Source of the DNA: Glycomyces sp. TRM65418
Lineage (GTDB): Bacteria; Actinomycetota; Actinomycetes; Mycobacteriales; Micromonosporaceae
Reading direction: 5' to 3'
NCBI RefSeq assembly: GCF_019710475.1
Contig: NZ_JAJFAX010000006.1
Span: 1 to 64,000 of the forward strand
Length of the DNA stretch: 64,000 nucleotides
Translations under genes and position numbers: made by a program
The notes under the pieces: generated by a model
The model's input: the letters and a program-made list of their open reading frames with translations, nothing else
Told to the model about the DNA's origin: nothing
The model's database searches: none
Shown: positions 8,673-16,510 of the stretch, piece after piece
Numbering within the stretch: position 1 is the first letter of the stretch
How the letters are laid out: the number at the start of each line of letters is the position of its first letter

Positions 8673-9652
8673 GACTTCTGGTAGATCCCTTGCTCTCCGA
8701 GGCGGTGCGCGACGTTGTTGGCGATGAGGATCAGGATGAGCCCGATCACGCCCTTGAACAGACCCGCCGCCGTGCCGAAGGATTCGGACTGGGGCCCGAT
8801 GATGCTGCGGTAGTAGACGAAGGTGTCGAGCACCTCGGTGGCGCCGAAGCCGACCGAGTCGCGCTGCAGCTGGTACTGCTCGAAGCCGACGGTCAGGATG
8901 CCGCCGAGCTGCAGGATGAGCAGCAGCACGATGACGGGCCGGATGCCCGGGAGCGTGATGTGCCACATGCGCTTCCAGCGTCCGGCGCCGTCGACGGCCG
9001 CGGCCTCGTACAGGCTCGGGTTGATCGAGGCGAGCGCCGCCAGGAAGATGATCATGCCCCAGCCGGCGTCCTTCCAGGCCCACTGCATCCAGGCCAGGAA
9101 CACGAAGGAGTCGCCGTCGGTCATGAAGGTCAGGCGGTCGCCGCCGGACTGCAGCAGCAGGTTGGAGACCAGGCCGTCGGAGCCGAGCATCTGGACGAAG
9201 ACGGTGACGACCAGGACCCAGGAGAAGAAGTACGGCAGGTACACGACCGACTGGAACAGGCTCCGGATCTTGGTCGAGACGACGCTGTGCATCACCAGCG
9301 CCAGCACGATCGACAGCGGGAACACGAACGCCAGTTGCGCCAGGGCGAACTTCAGCGTGTTCCCGAGCGCCGGGAGGAAGTACGGGTCGGAGAACAGCCG
9401 CCCGAACCAGGCGAAGCCCACGATCGGGTTCTCCCAGAAGGGCCGGTGCGGGCTGTAGTCCATGAACGCGATGACGTTCCAGGCGCTGGGCCAGTAGAAG
9501 AAGATCGCGAGCTGCGCCATGGCGGGCAGGGTGAGCAGGAGCAGAGGCCAATCGTGGCGGAACCGCTGGCCCACCGTTCGCTTCCGCTTGACGCGGGGAC
9601 GCTCCGTGGGGGCCTGCGCGGCTCCCGGAACTGAAGTCTGGAGTGCTGCCAT
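8669..9652 (-). CDS. carbohydrate ABC transporter permease (LplB type, MalF-like)
   Basis: A 327-residue CUT1 permease with six predicted membrane segments. A short basic N-terminus (VKRKRTVGQRFRHD) precedes the first membrane span, and the EAA loop reads YEAAAVDGAGRWKRMWHITL followed by PG. It is the partner of the overlapping MalG-like permease and forms the channel of the importer. A perfect 14-bp hairpin separates it from the binding-protein gene upstream, which would allow more binding protein than permease to be made. Confidence 0.92.
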   Translation of the reverse strand: MAALQTSVPGAAQAPTERPRVKRKRTVGQRFRHDWPLLLLTLPAMAQLAIFFYWPSAWNVIAFMDYSPHRPFWENPIVGFAWFGRLFSDPYFLPALGNTLKFALAQLAFVFPLSIVLALVMHSVVSTKIRSLFQSVVYLPYFFSWVLVVTVFVQMLGSDGLVSNLLLQSGGDRLTFMTDGDSFVFLAWMQWAWKDAGWGMIIFLAALASINPSLYEAAAVDGAGRWKRMWHITLPGIRPVIVLLLILQLGGILTVGFEQYQLQRDSVGFGATEVLDTFVYYRSIIGPQSESFGTAAGLFKGVIGLILILIANNVAHRLGEQGIYQKS

Positions 9653-9703
9653 CGTGATTCTTGTATCCGGTCCGGTTCGCAGTCAGAGGGACAGGGAGCG
9701 AGT

Positions 9704-9737
9704 GGCCGGGCGGCCCGCCCGAGCGGGCCGCCCGGCC
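9704..9737 (-). terminator. intra-operon hairpin between binding protein and permease genes
   Basis: GGCCGGGCGGCCCG and CGGGCCGCCCGGCC pair perfectly over 14 bp with a 6-nt loop, just after the binding-protein stop at 9744. There is no T-tract. In sugar importers such hairpins usually stabilise the upstream message or partly attenuate read-through. Confidence 0.65.
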
Positions 9738-9743
9738 ATCGGA

Positions 9744-11432
9744 TTACTCGCCGTGGAGGGACTCGTAGACGGCCGTGAAGTGCTCGCGGCCTTCTTCGCC
9801 GCCGTTGTTGAGGAAGGTCTCGACCATCGCCGGGATCTCCGAGAGTTCGGCGCGGCCGTAGGCCACGTCGTTCTCCTGGTCCTGCAGGTTCTGGGCGGCG
9901 GCGGTGAAGGCCGCCGGGGCCTCGACGCGGACGCCCGCCCAGATGTCCTCCTCGAAGTACTCCTTGAGGGCGGCGTTCTGGTCGAACAGGGCCTGGACCA
10001 TCGCGGGCGGGCCGGTCAGGAACTTCTGGACCTCGCCGGAGAAGGTCTTGTAGTTGACGGGGGCCTGGACCACGCTGACGCCCAGGTCGGTGTAGACCGG
10101 GGTGCCGTCCTCGCCGTAGTTGAAGTGCGTGCCCTCGACGCCGTACTCCAGCAGCTCCCACTCCTTGGTGCCGTACGGGGCCGAGCAGAAGTTGGCGACG
10201 TCGAGGAGCTCCTCGACCTGCTCCTGGGAGAGGTCCTTGTTGAGGAAGACCCAGCCTTCGACGTCGGCCTTGGCGTGCACCAGCGGGGTGCGGCCCTCGA
10301 CGGCGATCGCGCCGAGGGTGCCGATGCCGCCGGGGGCCTCGCCGCTGTTGACCCAGTCGGTGTACTCGCTCCAGAAGGTCATGCCGTCCTGCTGGAACAG
10401 GCTGGTGCCCGCCTTGAAGAGCTGCTTGGTGTCCAGCGTGCCGCTGGCGATGTCCGGGTGCTGCAGCTTCTCGTCGTGCAGGATGCGGCGGAACTCGAGC
10501 CACTCGGTGTACTCGGGGCGCTCGGAGTTGTGGACGAGCTTGCCGTCGATGTAGGCCCAGCCGTCGCCGCTGGCGAGGCCGAACCAGGCCGGGGTGAGCC
10601 AGTCGGAGCCCAGGAACGCCCACTTGCCGGCCGCATCGTCGGAGAACGCGCGGGCGACCTCGAGCACTTCGGCGGTGGTGGTCGGGACCTCCATGCCGAG
10701 CTGCTCGAGCAGGTCGGTGCGGTAGAACATGGCGTTCTGGGTGCCGCCCAGCATGGAGCCGGGGATGCCGAAGATGCGGGCGGACTCGGGGTCCTCGGGG
10801 TCGGTCGACCAGACGGCCCTGGCCCAGACCTCGTCCCCGAGGCTGGCCAGCAGCGGCCAGCGGTCGGAGATGTCGCCGGAGAGGAGGTCGGTCAGATCGT
10901 AGAACGAGTTGACGACCGTCTCGCGGAAGTTCGGGTGCGCGTAGAGCATCCAGCTGAAGATCTGGATGGCGTCGCCGAACTCGTTGGCCTGCAGCCACTG
11001 CTGCGAGGTCTCCGCGTAGGTGTTGCCGTCCGAGTGGCGAAGGTGCACGACGGTGCCGCCCCAGGCCTCATTGACGGTGGCGTAGTACTCGTCGTCCCTG
11101 GAGGGCGCCTCGCCCCACATCGGGACGGTGAGTTCGTACGTGCCCGTCCCGGAGGGCAGGTCGGTGACCGCCTGGACGGTCTCGGGGTAGCTGGTGAACC
11201 CGGAGGGGTGGTTCGGCGGCTCGCCGACCAGGTCGGGCTCCAGCGGCAGCTTCCATTCCTTGTATTCGGGGAGGAAGTCGAATCCGGTCTGGACCTGGGC
11301 GGTGCCGCTGCCCGACTCGATGTCGCTGCACGCGGCGATGAAGGGAAGTCCCGCGGCGCCGGCCGCGCCGAGGCCGGCCGCCTTGAACAGGGAGCGGCGC
11401 CGGAAGATCGACCCGTCTGAGGGAGTAGCCAC
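9744..11432 (-). CDS. extracellular solute-binding lipoprotein of a sugar ABC transporter (LplA-like)
   Basis: A 562-residue substrate-binding protein, longer than the usual 400-450 residues and typical of the LplA group. The start is a GTG (11430-11432) with AAAGGACC upstream. The N-terminus carries a twin-arginine-like motif RRRSLFKAAG (11-20), an Ala/Gly-rich hydrophobic stretch and a lipobox FIAAC with Cys35, so it is probably exported folded and lipid-anchored. Periplasmic-binding-protein features include WAFLGSDWLTPAWFGL and the Trp/Tyr-rich C-terminal half. It is first in the operon. Direct CGATAA repeats lie 57-86 bp upstream of the start. The neighbouring ROK and GH3 genes suggest an oligosaccharide substrate, but which one is unknown. 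Confidence 0.92.
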   Translation of the reverse strand: MATPSDGSIFRRRSLFKAAGLGAAGAAGLPFIAACSDIESGSGTAQVQTGFDFLPEYKEWKLPLEPDLVGEPPNHPSGFTSYPETVQAVTDLPSGTGTYELTVPMWGEAPSRDDEYYATVNEAWGGTVVHLRHSDGNTYAETSQQWLQANEFGDAIQIFSWMLYAHPNFRETVVNSFYDLTDLLSGDISDRWPLLASLGDEVWARAVWSTDPEDPESARIFGIPGSMLGGTQNAMFYRTDLLEQLGMEVPTTTAEVLEVARAFSDDAAGKWAFLGSDWLTPAWFGLASGDGWAYIDGKLVHNSERPEYTEWLEFRRILHDEKLQHPDIASGTLDTKQLFKAGTSLFQQDGMTFWSEYTDWVNSGEAPGGIGTLGAIAVEGRTPLVHAKADVEGWVFLNKDLSQEQVEELLDVANFCSAPYGTKEWELLEYGVEGTHFNYGEDGTPVYTDLGVSVVQAPVNYKTFSGEVQKFLTGPPAMVQALFDQNAALKEYFEEDIWAGVRVEAPAAFTAAAQNLQDQENDVAYGRAELSEIPAMVETFLNNGGEEGREHFTAVYESLHGE

Positions 11433-11488
11433 GTTGCTGGTCCTTTCGGTCGTACTGCGTTGTGAGGGTTTTTGGGAGGGGGTGCGGC

Positions 11489-11518
11489 CGATAATTAGTT
11501 CGGCTATTCGATAAACTA
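11489..11518 (-). promoter_or_regulatory. direct repeats upstream of the sugar ABC operon
   Basis: CGATAATTAG (11489-11498) and CGATAAACTA (11509-11518) form a direct repeat with a 20-bp period in an AT-rich patch that stands out from the GC-rich surroundings. The position suits a promoter or an operator for a repressor such as the divergently encoded ROK protein. The assignment to ROK is inference. Confidence 0.4.
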
Positions 11519-11669
11519 AAGTAGCGCACGGTGACACCCCGCACAAGGCGGGGGTCAGGCGAAACGGATGCGGATTGATCACGATTCGGGAACGGGGCTT
11601 GTGGTGCATCACGCGCATGGACCACTGTCAGGGACGGTTCGACGACGGGTTGTCGCCATCCGTGACAAT

Positions 11670-11933
11670 GCTCATTGACGGCTCGCAAGCGTCGCCGAAG
11701 GGGCTCATTGACGGCTCGCAAGCGTCGCGGAGGGAGTTCGTCAACGGTTCCCAAGCGTCGCGGAGGGAGTTCGTCAACGGTTCCCAAGCGTCGCCGAGGG
11801 GGCCCATTGGCGGCTCGCGAGGTGCCGCCGAGAGCGCCTGTGAACGGTTCGCAAGCGTCGTCGAGAGCCCCTGTCGAGGCCCCCGAAGCGTCGCGGAGAA
11901 TGCCGGAATACGGTTCGCCCGGGCTGCCGAGCG
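11670..11933 (+). repeat. eight-copy degenerate 33-bp tandem repeat
   Basis: Eight units at an exact 33-bp period start at 11670, 11703, 11736, 11769, 11802, 11835, 11868 and 11901. The best-preserved units contain ACGGCTCGCAAGCGTCGCC or ACGGTTCCCAAGCGTCGC, and they decay towards the ROK gene. The core equals the reverse complement of the repeat at 7641-7742. The period is a multiple of three, so long open frames run through it on both strands, but their peptides look like repeat translation and have no start signal. Confidence 0.85.
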
Positions 11934-12086
11934 CGCCGCGTCACGGCCGGCAGACGACACTGAATCGTGCCGAATCACGGTTCGCCGGTGCCACCGGAAC
12001 CGATCGACGGCCCCAGCCGTCGAGCACGCCCACCGAAGGCCCGCACCCCGGGCCCGAGGCGAGACACGAGAACAGCAGGAGGAAGC

Positions 12087-13331
12087 ATGGCGATGCGCAT
12101 AGCGTCGAAGGCGGCCGGGGCCGTCGGCGACGAGGATCGAGGCCGCGCCAAACGGGCCGACTTCACCGACGTGCGGGCCAACAACCTCGGCTTCGTGCTG
12201 CGCCAGGTCCGCTCCGAAGGCCGCTGCTCCCGCGCCGACCTCGCCGCCAAGACCGGCCTGAACAAGGCCACCGTGTCCTCGCTCGTCGCCGAGCTCATCG
12301 AGCGCCGCGTGCTGCGCGAGTCCGGTTCGGTCATCGGCAACATCGGCCGCCCCGCGGTCCTCCTCAGCGTCGACACCGGCTACTACGCCTCGCTCGGCGT
12401 CGAGGTCAACGTCGACTACATGACCCTCGTCGCCGTCGACCTGGCCGGGAACCGCCTCCTGTCCTGGCGGCGCGCCCACGACGGCGCCGGCTCCACCGCG
12501 GGCCGCTCGGTCTCCGCGCTCGCCGGGCTCGCCAAGCGGGCCGTCGACAAGATGGACTCCGAAGGCCGCCAGATCCTCGGGCTCGCCGTCGCCGTGCCCG
12601 GCATGATCGACAACGACGGCGTCGTCCAGCGCGCCCCCATGCTCGGCTGGTCCGAATTCGACCTCACCGGCCGCCTGCGCCAGGCGATGCGCGACCCCAA
12701 GTACGCCGTGACCGCCGACAACGACGCGAACCTCGGCGCGGTCGCCGAGCAGCGCTTCGGCTCCTGGGCCGGCGTGTCCAACATGATCTATCTGACCGGC
12801 GAGATCGGCCTGGGCGCCGGTCTCATCATCGACGGCGAACTGCGCCGGGGCGCAACGGGGTTCGCCGGCGAGATCGGCAACCTCCTCATCGACGTGGACG
12901 GCCGCGTCGGCCGCGTCGAGGACCTGGCCGGCGTCCGCGCAGTCCTCAGTGAACTGTCCGAGTCGGACGACATCGCCGGTGCCGAGGTCGAGGCCGAAGT
13001 CGAGGACGTGGTCACCCGCGCCCGCGCCGGCGACCCCCGCGTCCTGGAGTCCCTCGCCCGCATCGGTCGCGCCCTGGGCGCCGGCATCGCCCTCGCCGTG
13101 GACCTGATCAACCCCGAAGCGGTCGTCCTCGGCGGCCACTACCAAGCGCTGAGTCCGTGGATCGGGCCCGCCGCGGAGGGGGAACTCGCCGCGCGCACCC
13201 ACGCCTCGGGGGCGGGCGGAGCCGAGATCGTGGTCTCGGCCCTCGGGCACGAGGCCCCGGCCCTCGGCGCGGCCACCGGCATCCTCAACGACATCGACGC
13301 CGGCAAGATGCCGACTCCCCTCGGCAGCTAG
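12087..13331 (+). CDS. ROK family transcriptional repressor
   Basis: A 414-residue protein with an N-terminal winged helix-turn-helix (about residues 35-95, GRCSRADLAAKTGLNKATVS) followed by a ROK sugar-kinase-like fold, with DNDANLGAVAEQRFG and GATGFAGEIGNLLI. The Cys-rich zinc motif found in many ROK proteins after the GEIGH segment is missing, and the segment reads GEIGNL. That suggests a repressor that binds a sugar without kinase activity. A GGAGGAAGC ribosome binding site precedes the ATG at 12087; upstream in-frame starts would run into the repeat array and are rejected. It lies between the sugar ABC operon (divergent) and the GH3 gene (same strand) and is a candidate regulator of the ABC operon. 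Confidence 0.88.
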   Translation: MAMRIASKAAGAVGDEDRGRAKRADFTDVRANNLGFVLRQVRSEGRCSRADLAAKTGLNKATVSSLVAELIERRVLRESGSVIGNIGRPAVLLSVDTGYYASLGVEVNVDYMTLVAVDLAGNRLLSWRRAHDGAGSTAGRSVSALAGLAKRAVDKMDSEGRQILGLAVAVPGMIDNDGVVQRAPMLGWSEFDLTGRLRQAMRDPKYAVTADNDANLGAVAEQRFGSWAGVSNMIYLTGEIGLGAGLIIDGELRRGATGFAGEIGNLLIDVDGRVGRVEDLAGVRAVLSELSESDDIAGAEVEAEVEDVVTRARAGDPRVLESLARIGRALGAGIALAVDLINPEAVVLGGHYQALSPWIGPAAEGELAARTHASGAGGAEIVVSALGHEAPALGAATGILNDIDAGKMPTPLGS

Positions 13332-13349
13332 CTCGGCCCCCATGCGAAA

Positions 13350-13393
13350 CGGCCCCCGGCGCACCCCTGGATAAGAGGCGTGCCGAGGGGCCG
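13350..13393 (+). terminator. hairpin after the ROK gene
   Basis: CGGCCCCCGGCGCAC and GGCGTGCCGAGGGGCCG pair with small mismatches about 20 bp after the ROK stop, with no T-tract. It should separate ROK from the GH3 unit. Confidence 0.5.
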
Positions 13394-13509
13394 CCGACCG
13401 GCTCCGATCCGGTTGTTTCAGAACTGTTACCCCGTTCGTTTCCGCAGGCCACAACCCTGCGAAGCGGGCGAAACCCGTCAATCGCACACGCTGCGCCGCC
13501 TCGTCCGCC

Positions 13510-13539
13510 TTGACGCCGGATGAACTGGGGGTGTAGAAA
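13510..13539 (+). promoter_or_regulatory. promoter of the GH3-lacI unit
   Basis: A TTGACG -35 (13510-13515) and a TAGAAA -10 (13534-13539) are 18 bp apart. Transcription would begin near 13547, which puts the first palindromic operator at about +8 to +21. There it could block the polymerase. Confidence 0.55.
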
Positions 13540-13554
13540 TCTTGCATTCCTCAA

Positions 13555-13568
13555 TCGAAGCGCTTCGA
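13555..13568. promoter_or_regulatory. LacI-type operator O1
   Basis: TCGAAGCGCTTCGA is a perfect 14-bp palindrome with the central CG step typical of LacI-family sites. It lies just downstream of the predicted GH3 promoter. The same 14 bp, within an identical 19-bp block, recur 60 bp downstream. Confidence 0.75.
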
Positions 13569-13614
13569 CAAGCTTCTTCACTGAAAAAACGGCGCCGCAG
13601 GGCCGCCCACGTCA

Positions 13615-13628
13615 TCGAAGCGCTTCGA
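13615..13628. promoter_or_regulatory. LacI-type operator O2
   Basis: A second perfect copy of TCGAAGCGCTTCGA, followed by the same ACAAGC bases as O1. The 60-bp centre-to-centre spacing is close to six helical turns, so one repressor tetramer or two dimers could sit on the same face of the DNA. The likely binder is the LacI protein encoded two genes downstream. Confidence 0.75.
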
Positions 13629-13666
13629 CAAGCCAGCGACAGCGAAGTCCAGCAAGGAAGTCCCAC

Positions 13667-16510
13667 ATGTCTGACCCGCGTCCCGCCTTCCGCGACCCCC
13701 GCCTCTCTCGCGAGGAGCGCATCGCCGACCTCCTCTCCCGTCTCACGCTGGACGAGAAGATCGGGCTGCTGCACCAGTACCACCGGCCCGTCGAGCGGCT
13801 CGGCATGGGTCCCTTCAAGACCGGCACCGAAGCCCTCCACGGGCTCGCCTGGCTCGGCGAGGCCACCGTCTTCCCGCAGGTCGTCGCGCTCGGCGCCACC
13901 TGGAACCCCGAACTCGTGGAGCAGGTCGGCGCGGCCGTGGCCGACGAGGTGCTCGCCTTCAACCACGAGGACCCGGTGAAGGTCGGCCGCAACGTTTGGG
14001 CCCCCACCGTCAACCCGCTGCGCGACCCCCGCTGGGGCCGCAACGAGGAGGGCTACTCCGAGGACGCGTGGATGACCGGCGTCATGGGCGCCGCCTACGC
14101 CCGCGGCCTCAAGGGCGACGACGGCACCACCTGGAAGACCGCGCCCACCGTCAAGCACTTCCTCGCCTACGGCAACGAGGCCGACCGCTGCGTCACGTCC
14201 TCGAACATGCCCCCGCGCGTGCTCCGCGAATACGAGTTCGCCGCCCACCGCCCGGCACTGGCGAGCGGCGACGCGGTCGCCGTCATGCTCTCCTACAACC
14301 TCGTCAACGGCCGCCCCGCGCACGTGACGCCGCTGGTGAACACCGAGCTGCGGACCTGGACCGCCGACGAGGTCTTCATCGTCTCGGACGCCTACGCGCC
14401 CAACAACCTCGCGCAGCTCCAGGGTTACTTCGAGGACCTCCCCACGGCCTACGCCGCCGCCGTCAAGGCCGGGCTCGACTCCTTCACCCAGGACGACGAC
14501 CGCCCCGACGAGGTCCTCGCCCACCTCGCCGCCGCCATCGACCGCGGCCTGCTCGAGGAGGCCGACATCGACACCGCCGTGCGGCGCAACCTCTACGTGC
14601 GCTTCGGACTCGGTGAATTCGACCCCGAGGACGCCTACGCGCACATCGGCCGCGAGGTCGTCAACTCGCCCGAGCACCAGGCCCTCGCCCGCGAGGCGGC
14701 GACCCAGTCGATCACGCTGCTCAAGAACGACGGGATCCTTCCCCTGAAGGCCCCTGAGAAGATCGCCGTCATCGGCCCGCTCGCCGACACCCAGATGCAG
14801 GACTGGTACTCCGGCACGCTGCCGTACGCCGTCACCGCGCGCCAGGCGCTCGCCGAACGAGCCGAGGTCGTCTACTGCGAGGGCGTCGACCGGATCCGGC
14901 TGCGCCACAAGCGCGGCTACGTCACCGCGAGCGCCGACGGCGCCGAGCTCACGCTCACCGACGCCCAGGGCGCGGACGCGCAGTTCGACCTGTTCGACTG
15001 GGGCGGCTGGTCCTACACGGCCCGCAACGTCGCCACGGGGAAGTACGTCGACGGCCGCGCCGACGGCACCGTCGGCGCCGACTCGGTCGGCCCGCACGAG
15101 TTCGACGTGCACGAGACCTTCAAGATCGTCGAGGTCGAGGGCGGCAAGGTCGCCGTCCAGCAGATCCACAAGGCCGAGGGCGCCGAGACGGGCCGCTGGT
15201 TCTCCATCGCGGACGGCCGCGTCGTGCTGACCGACGACTTCACCGAGGCCGCCGAGTTCGACTTCGAGTTCGTCGTCAAGGCCCGCACGGTCGCCGCCGA
15301 GCTCGCCCGTGAGGCCGACGTCGTCGTCGCCGTCCTCGGCGACCACCCGCTCGTGAACGGCCGCGAGACCGAGGACCGCACGGACCTCAGGCTCCCCGAC
15401 GCCCAGGAGTGGCTCCTCCGCGACGTCCACGCCGCGAACCCGAATATCATTCTGGTCATGTCCGCCTCGTACCCGTACGCCGCCAACTGGGCCGCCAAGC
15501 ACGTGCCCGCGGTGGTGTGGTCCGGCCACGGCGGACAGGAATGGGGCAACGCCCTCGCCGACGTCCTCTACGGCGACCGCGACGCCGAGGGCCGCCTCCC
15601 GCAGACGTGGTACACCGACGCCGCCGAACTGCCCGCGCTGCTCGACTACGACATCGTGGCCTCCGACGCGACGTACCTGTACTACCTCGGCCAGCCGCTC
15701 TACCCGTTCGGCCACGGCCTGTCCTACGCCGAGTTCAAGTACGCGAACCTGACCGTCGACCGCGAGCAGGCCCGGCCCGGCGACGACCTCGAGGTCACCG
15801 TGGAGGTCACCAACACCGGTGACCGCGACGGCGTCGAGGTCGTGCAGCTCTACTCGCACCAGTGCGGCTCGCGCGTCAAGCAGCCCCTGCGCCAGCTGCG
15901 CGCCTTCGAGAAGCTCCGCCTCGCCGCGGGCGAGACCCGCACGGTCGCCTTCACGGTCCCCGTGGACGACCTGGCCCACTGGGACAACGTCACCGGGCGC
16001 ATGGTCTGCGAGAAGAGCCGGCAGCGCCTCATGGTCGGCCGCTCCGCGACGGACATCGTGCTCTCGGCGTCGGTGCGCATCGACGGCGAGGTCGTCGGCC
16101 CGCGCGACCTGTCGCGGCCGCTGGAGGCCACTGCGAACGACGCGTACTCCGGCGTGGTGTGGCGCGACGAGAGCCGCACCTCCGGCGACGTGATCGCCGC
16201 CGAAGAGGCCGACGGCTGGATCATGCTCGGCGACTGCGATTTCGGCTCCGCCGACCGCGGGCGCGGCGCGGCCGGCCCCACCACCGTCACCGCTCGCGTC
16301 GCCGGACAGGCCTCGCAGCTCACGCTGCGCGTGGACGACCCGCTCGACGGGGACGTGCTCGCCAAGATCGACACCCCGACCACCGGCGGCGTTTACGACT
16401 ACGTCGACGTCACGGTCGAACTCGGTCGCGTCGAGGGCGTCAAGGACCTGTACGTGACCTTCGAGTCCGGCCCGGTCCGCCTGGCGTCGCTCGCGTTCGG
16501 GCCGGCCTGA
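13667..16510 (+). CDS. glycoside hydrolase family 3 protein with beta-trefoil-like insertion and C-terminal carbohydrate-binding module
   Basis: A 947-residue GH3 beta-glycosidase (glucosidase or xylosidase type). The N-terminal barrel carries HGLAWLGEATVFPQ, the substrate-contact segment VKHFLAYGNE and the nucleophile region VFIVSDAYAP, with Asp241 as the predicted nucleophile. The second domain contains SITLLKNDGILPL, then an insertion (about 408-535) with fascin-like beta-trefoil sequence (GYVTASADG, ARNVATGKYVDGR), then NGRETEDRTDLRLP and PLYPFGHGLSY. A fibronectin III-like domain (about 705-780) and a CBM6-like module (about 825-947) follow. There is no signal peptide, so the enzyme is probably cytoplasmic and acts on imported oligosaccharides. 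AAGGAAG precedes the ATG. The stop overlaps the lacI start by one base. Confidence 0.92.
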   Translation: MSDPRPAFRDPRLSREERIADLLSRLTLDEKIGLLHQYHRPVERLGMGPFKTGTEALHGLAWLGEATVFPQVVALGATWNPELVEQVGAAVADEVLAFNHEDPVKVGRNVWAPTVNPLRDPRWGRNEEGYSEDAWMTGVMGAAYARGLKGDDGTTWKTAPTVKHFLAYGNEADRCVTSSNMPPRVLREYEFAAHRPALASGDAVAVMLSYNLVNGRPAHVTPLVNTELRTWTADEVFIVSDAYAPNNLAQLQGYFEDLPTAYAAAVKAGLDSFTQDDDRPDEVLAHLAAAIDRGLLEEADIDTAVRRNLYVRFGLGEFDPEDAYAHIGREVVNSPEHQALAREAATQSITLLKNDGILPLKAPEKIAVIGPLADTQMQDWYSGTLPYAVTARQALAERAEVVYCEGVDRIRLRHKRGYVTASADGAELTLTDAQGADAQFDLFDWGGWSYTARNVATGKYVDGRADGTVGADSVGPHEFDVHETFKIVEVEGGKVAVQQIHKAEGAETGRWFSIADGRVVLTDDFTEAAEFDFEFVVKARTVAAELAREADVVVAVLGDHPLVNGRETEDRTDLRLPDAQEWLLRDVHAANPNIILVMSASYPYAANWAAKHVPAVVWSGHGGQEWGNALADVLYGDRDAEGRLPQTWYTDAAELPALLDYDIVASDATYLYYLGQPLYPFGHGLSYAEFKYANLTVDREQARPGDDLEVTVEVTNTGDRDGVEVVQLYSHQCGSRVKQPLRQLRAFEKLRLAAGETRTVAFTVPVDDLAHWDNVTGRMVCEKSRQRLMVGRSATDIVLSASVRIDGEVVGPRDLSRPLEATANDAYSGVVWRDESRTSGDVIAAEEADGWIMLGDCDFGSADRGRGAAGPTTVTARVAGQASQLTLRVDDPLDGDVLAKIDTPTTGGVYDYVDVTVELGRVEGVKDLYVTFESGPVRLASLAFGPA

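Noticed and set aside
11670-11933. CRISPR array or repeat-protein gene
   Set aside because: Units are contiguous 33-mers without spacers. Open frames on both strands exist only because the period is divisible by three, and they lack start signals.
13520-13666. N-terminal extension of the GH3 protein
   Set aside because: It would run through both operators and start before the predicted transcription start; the ATG at 13667 has a good ribosome binding site.
13478-15979. long antisense frame opposite the GH3 gene
   Set aside because: Low-complexity Gly/Val/Glu/Arg composition and no family match; the plus-strand frame is clearly GH3.
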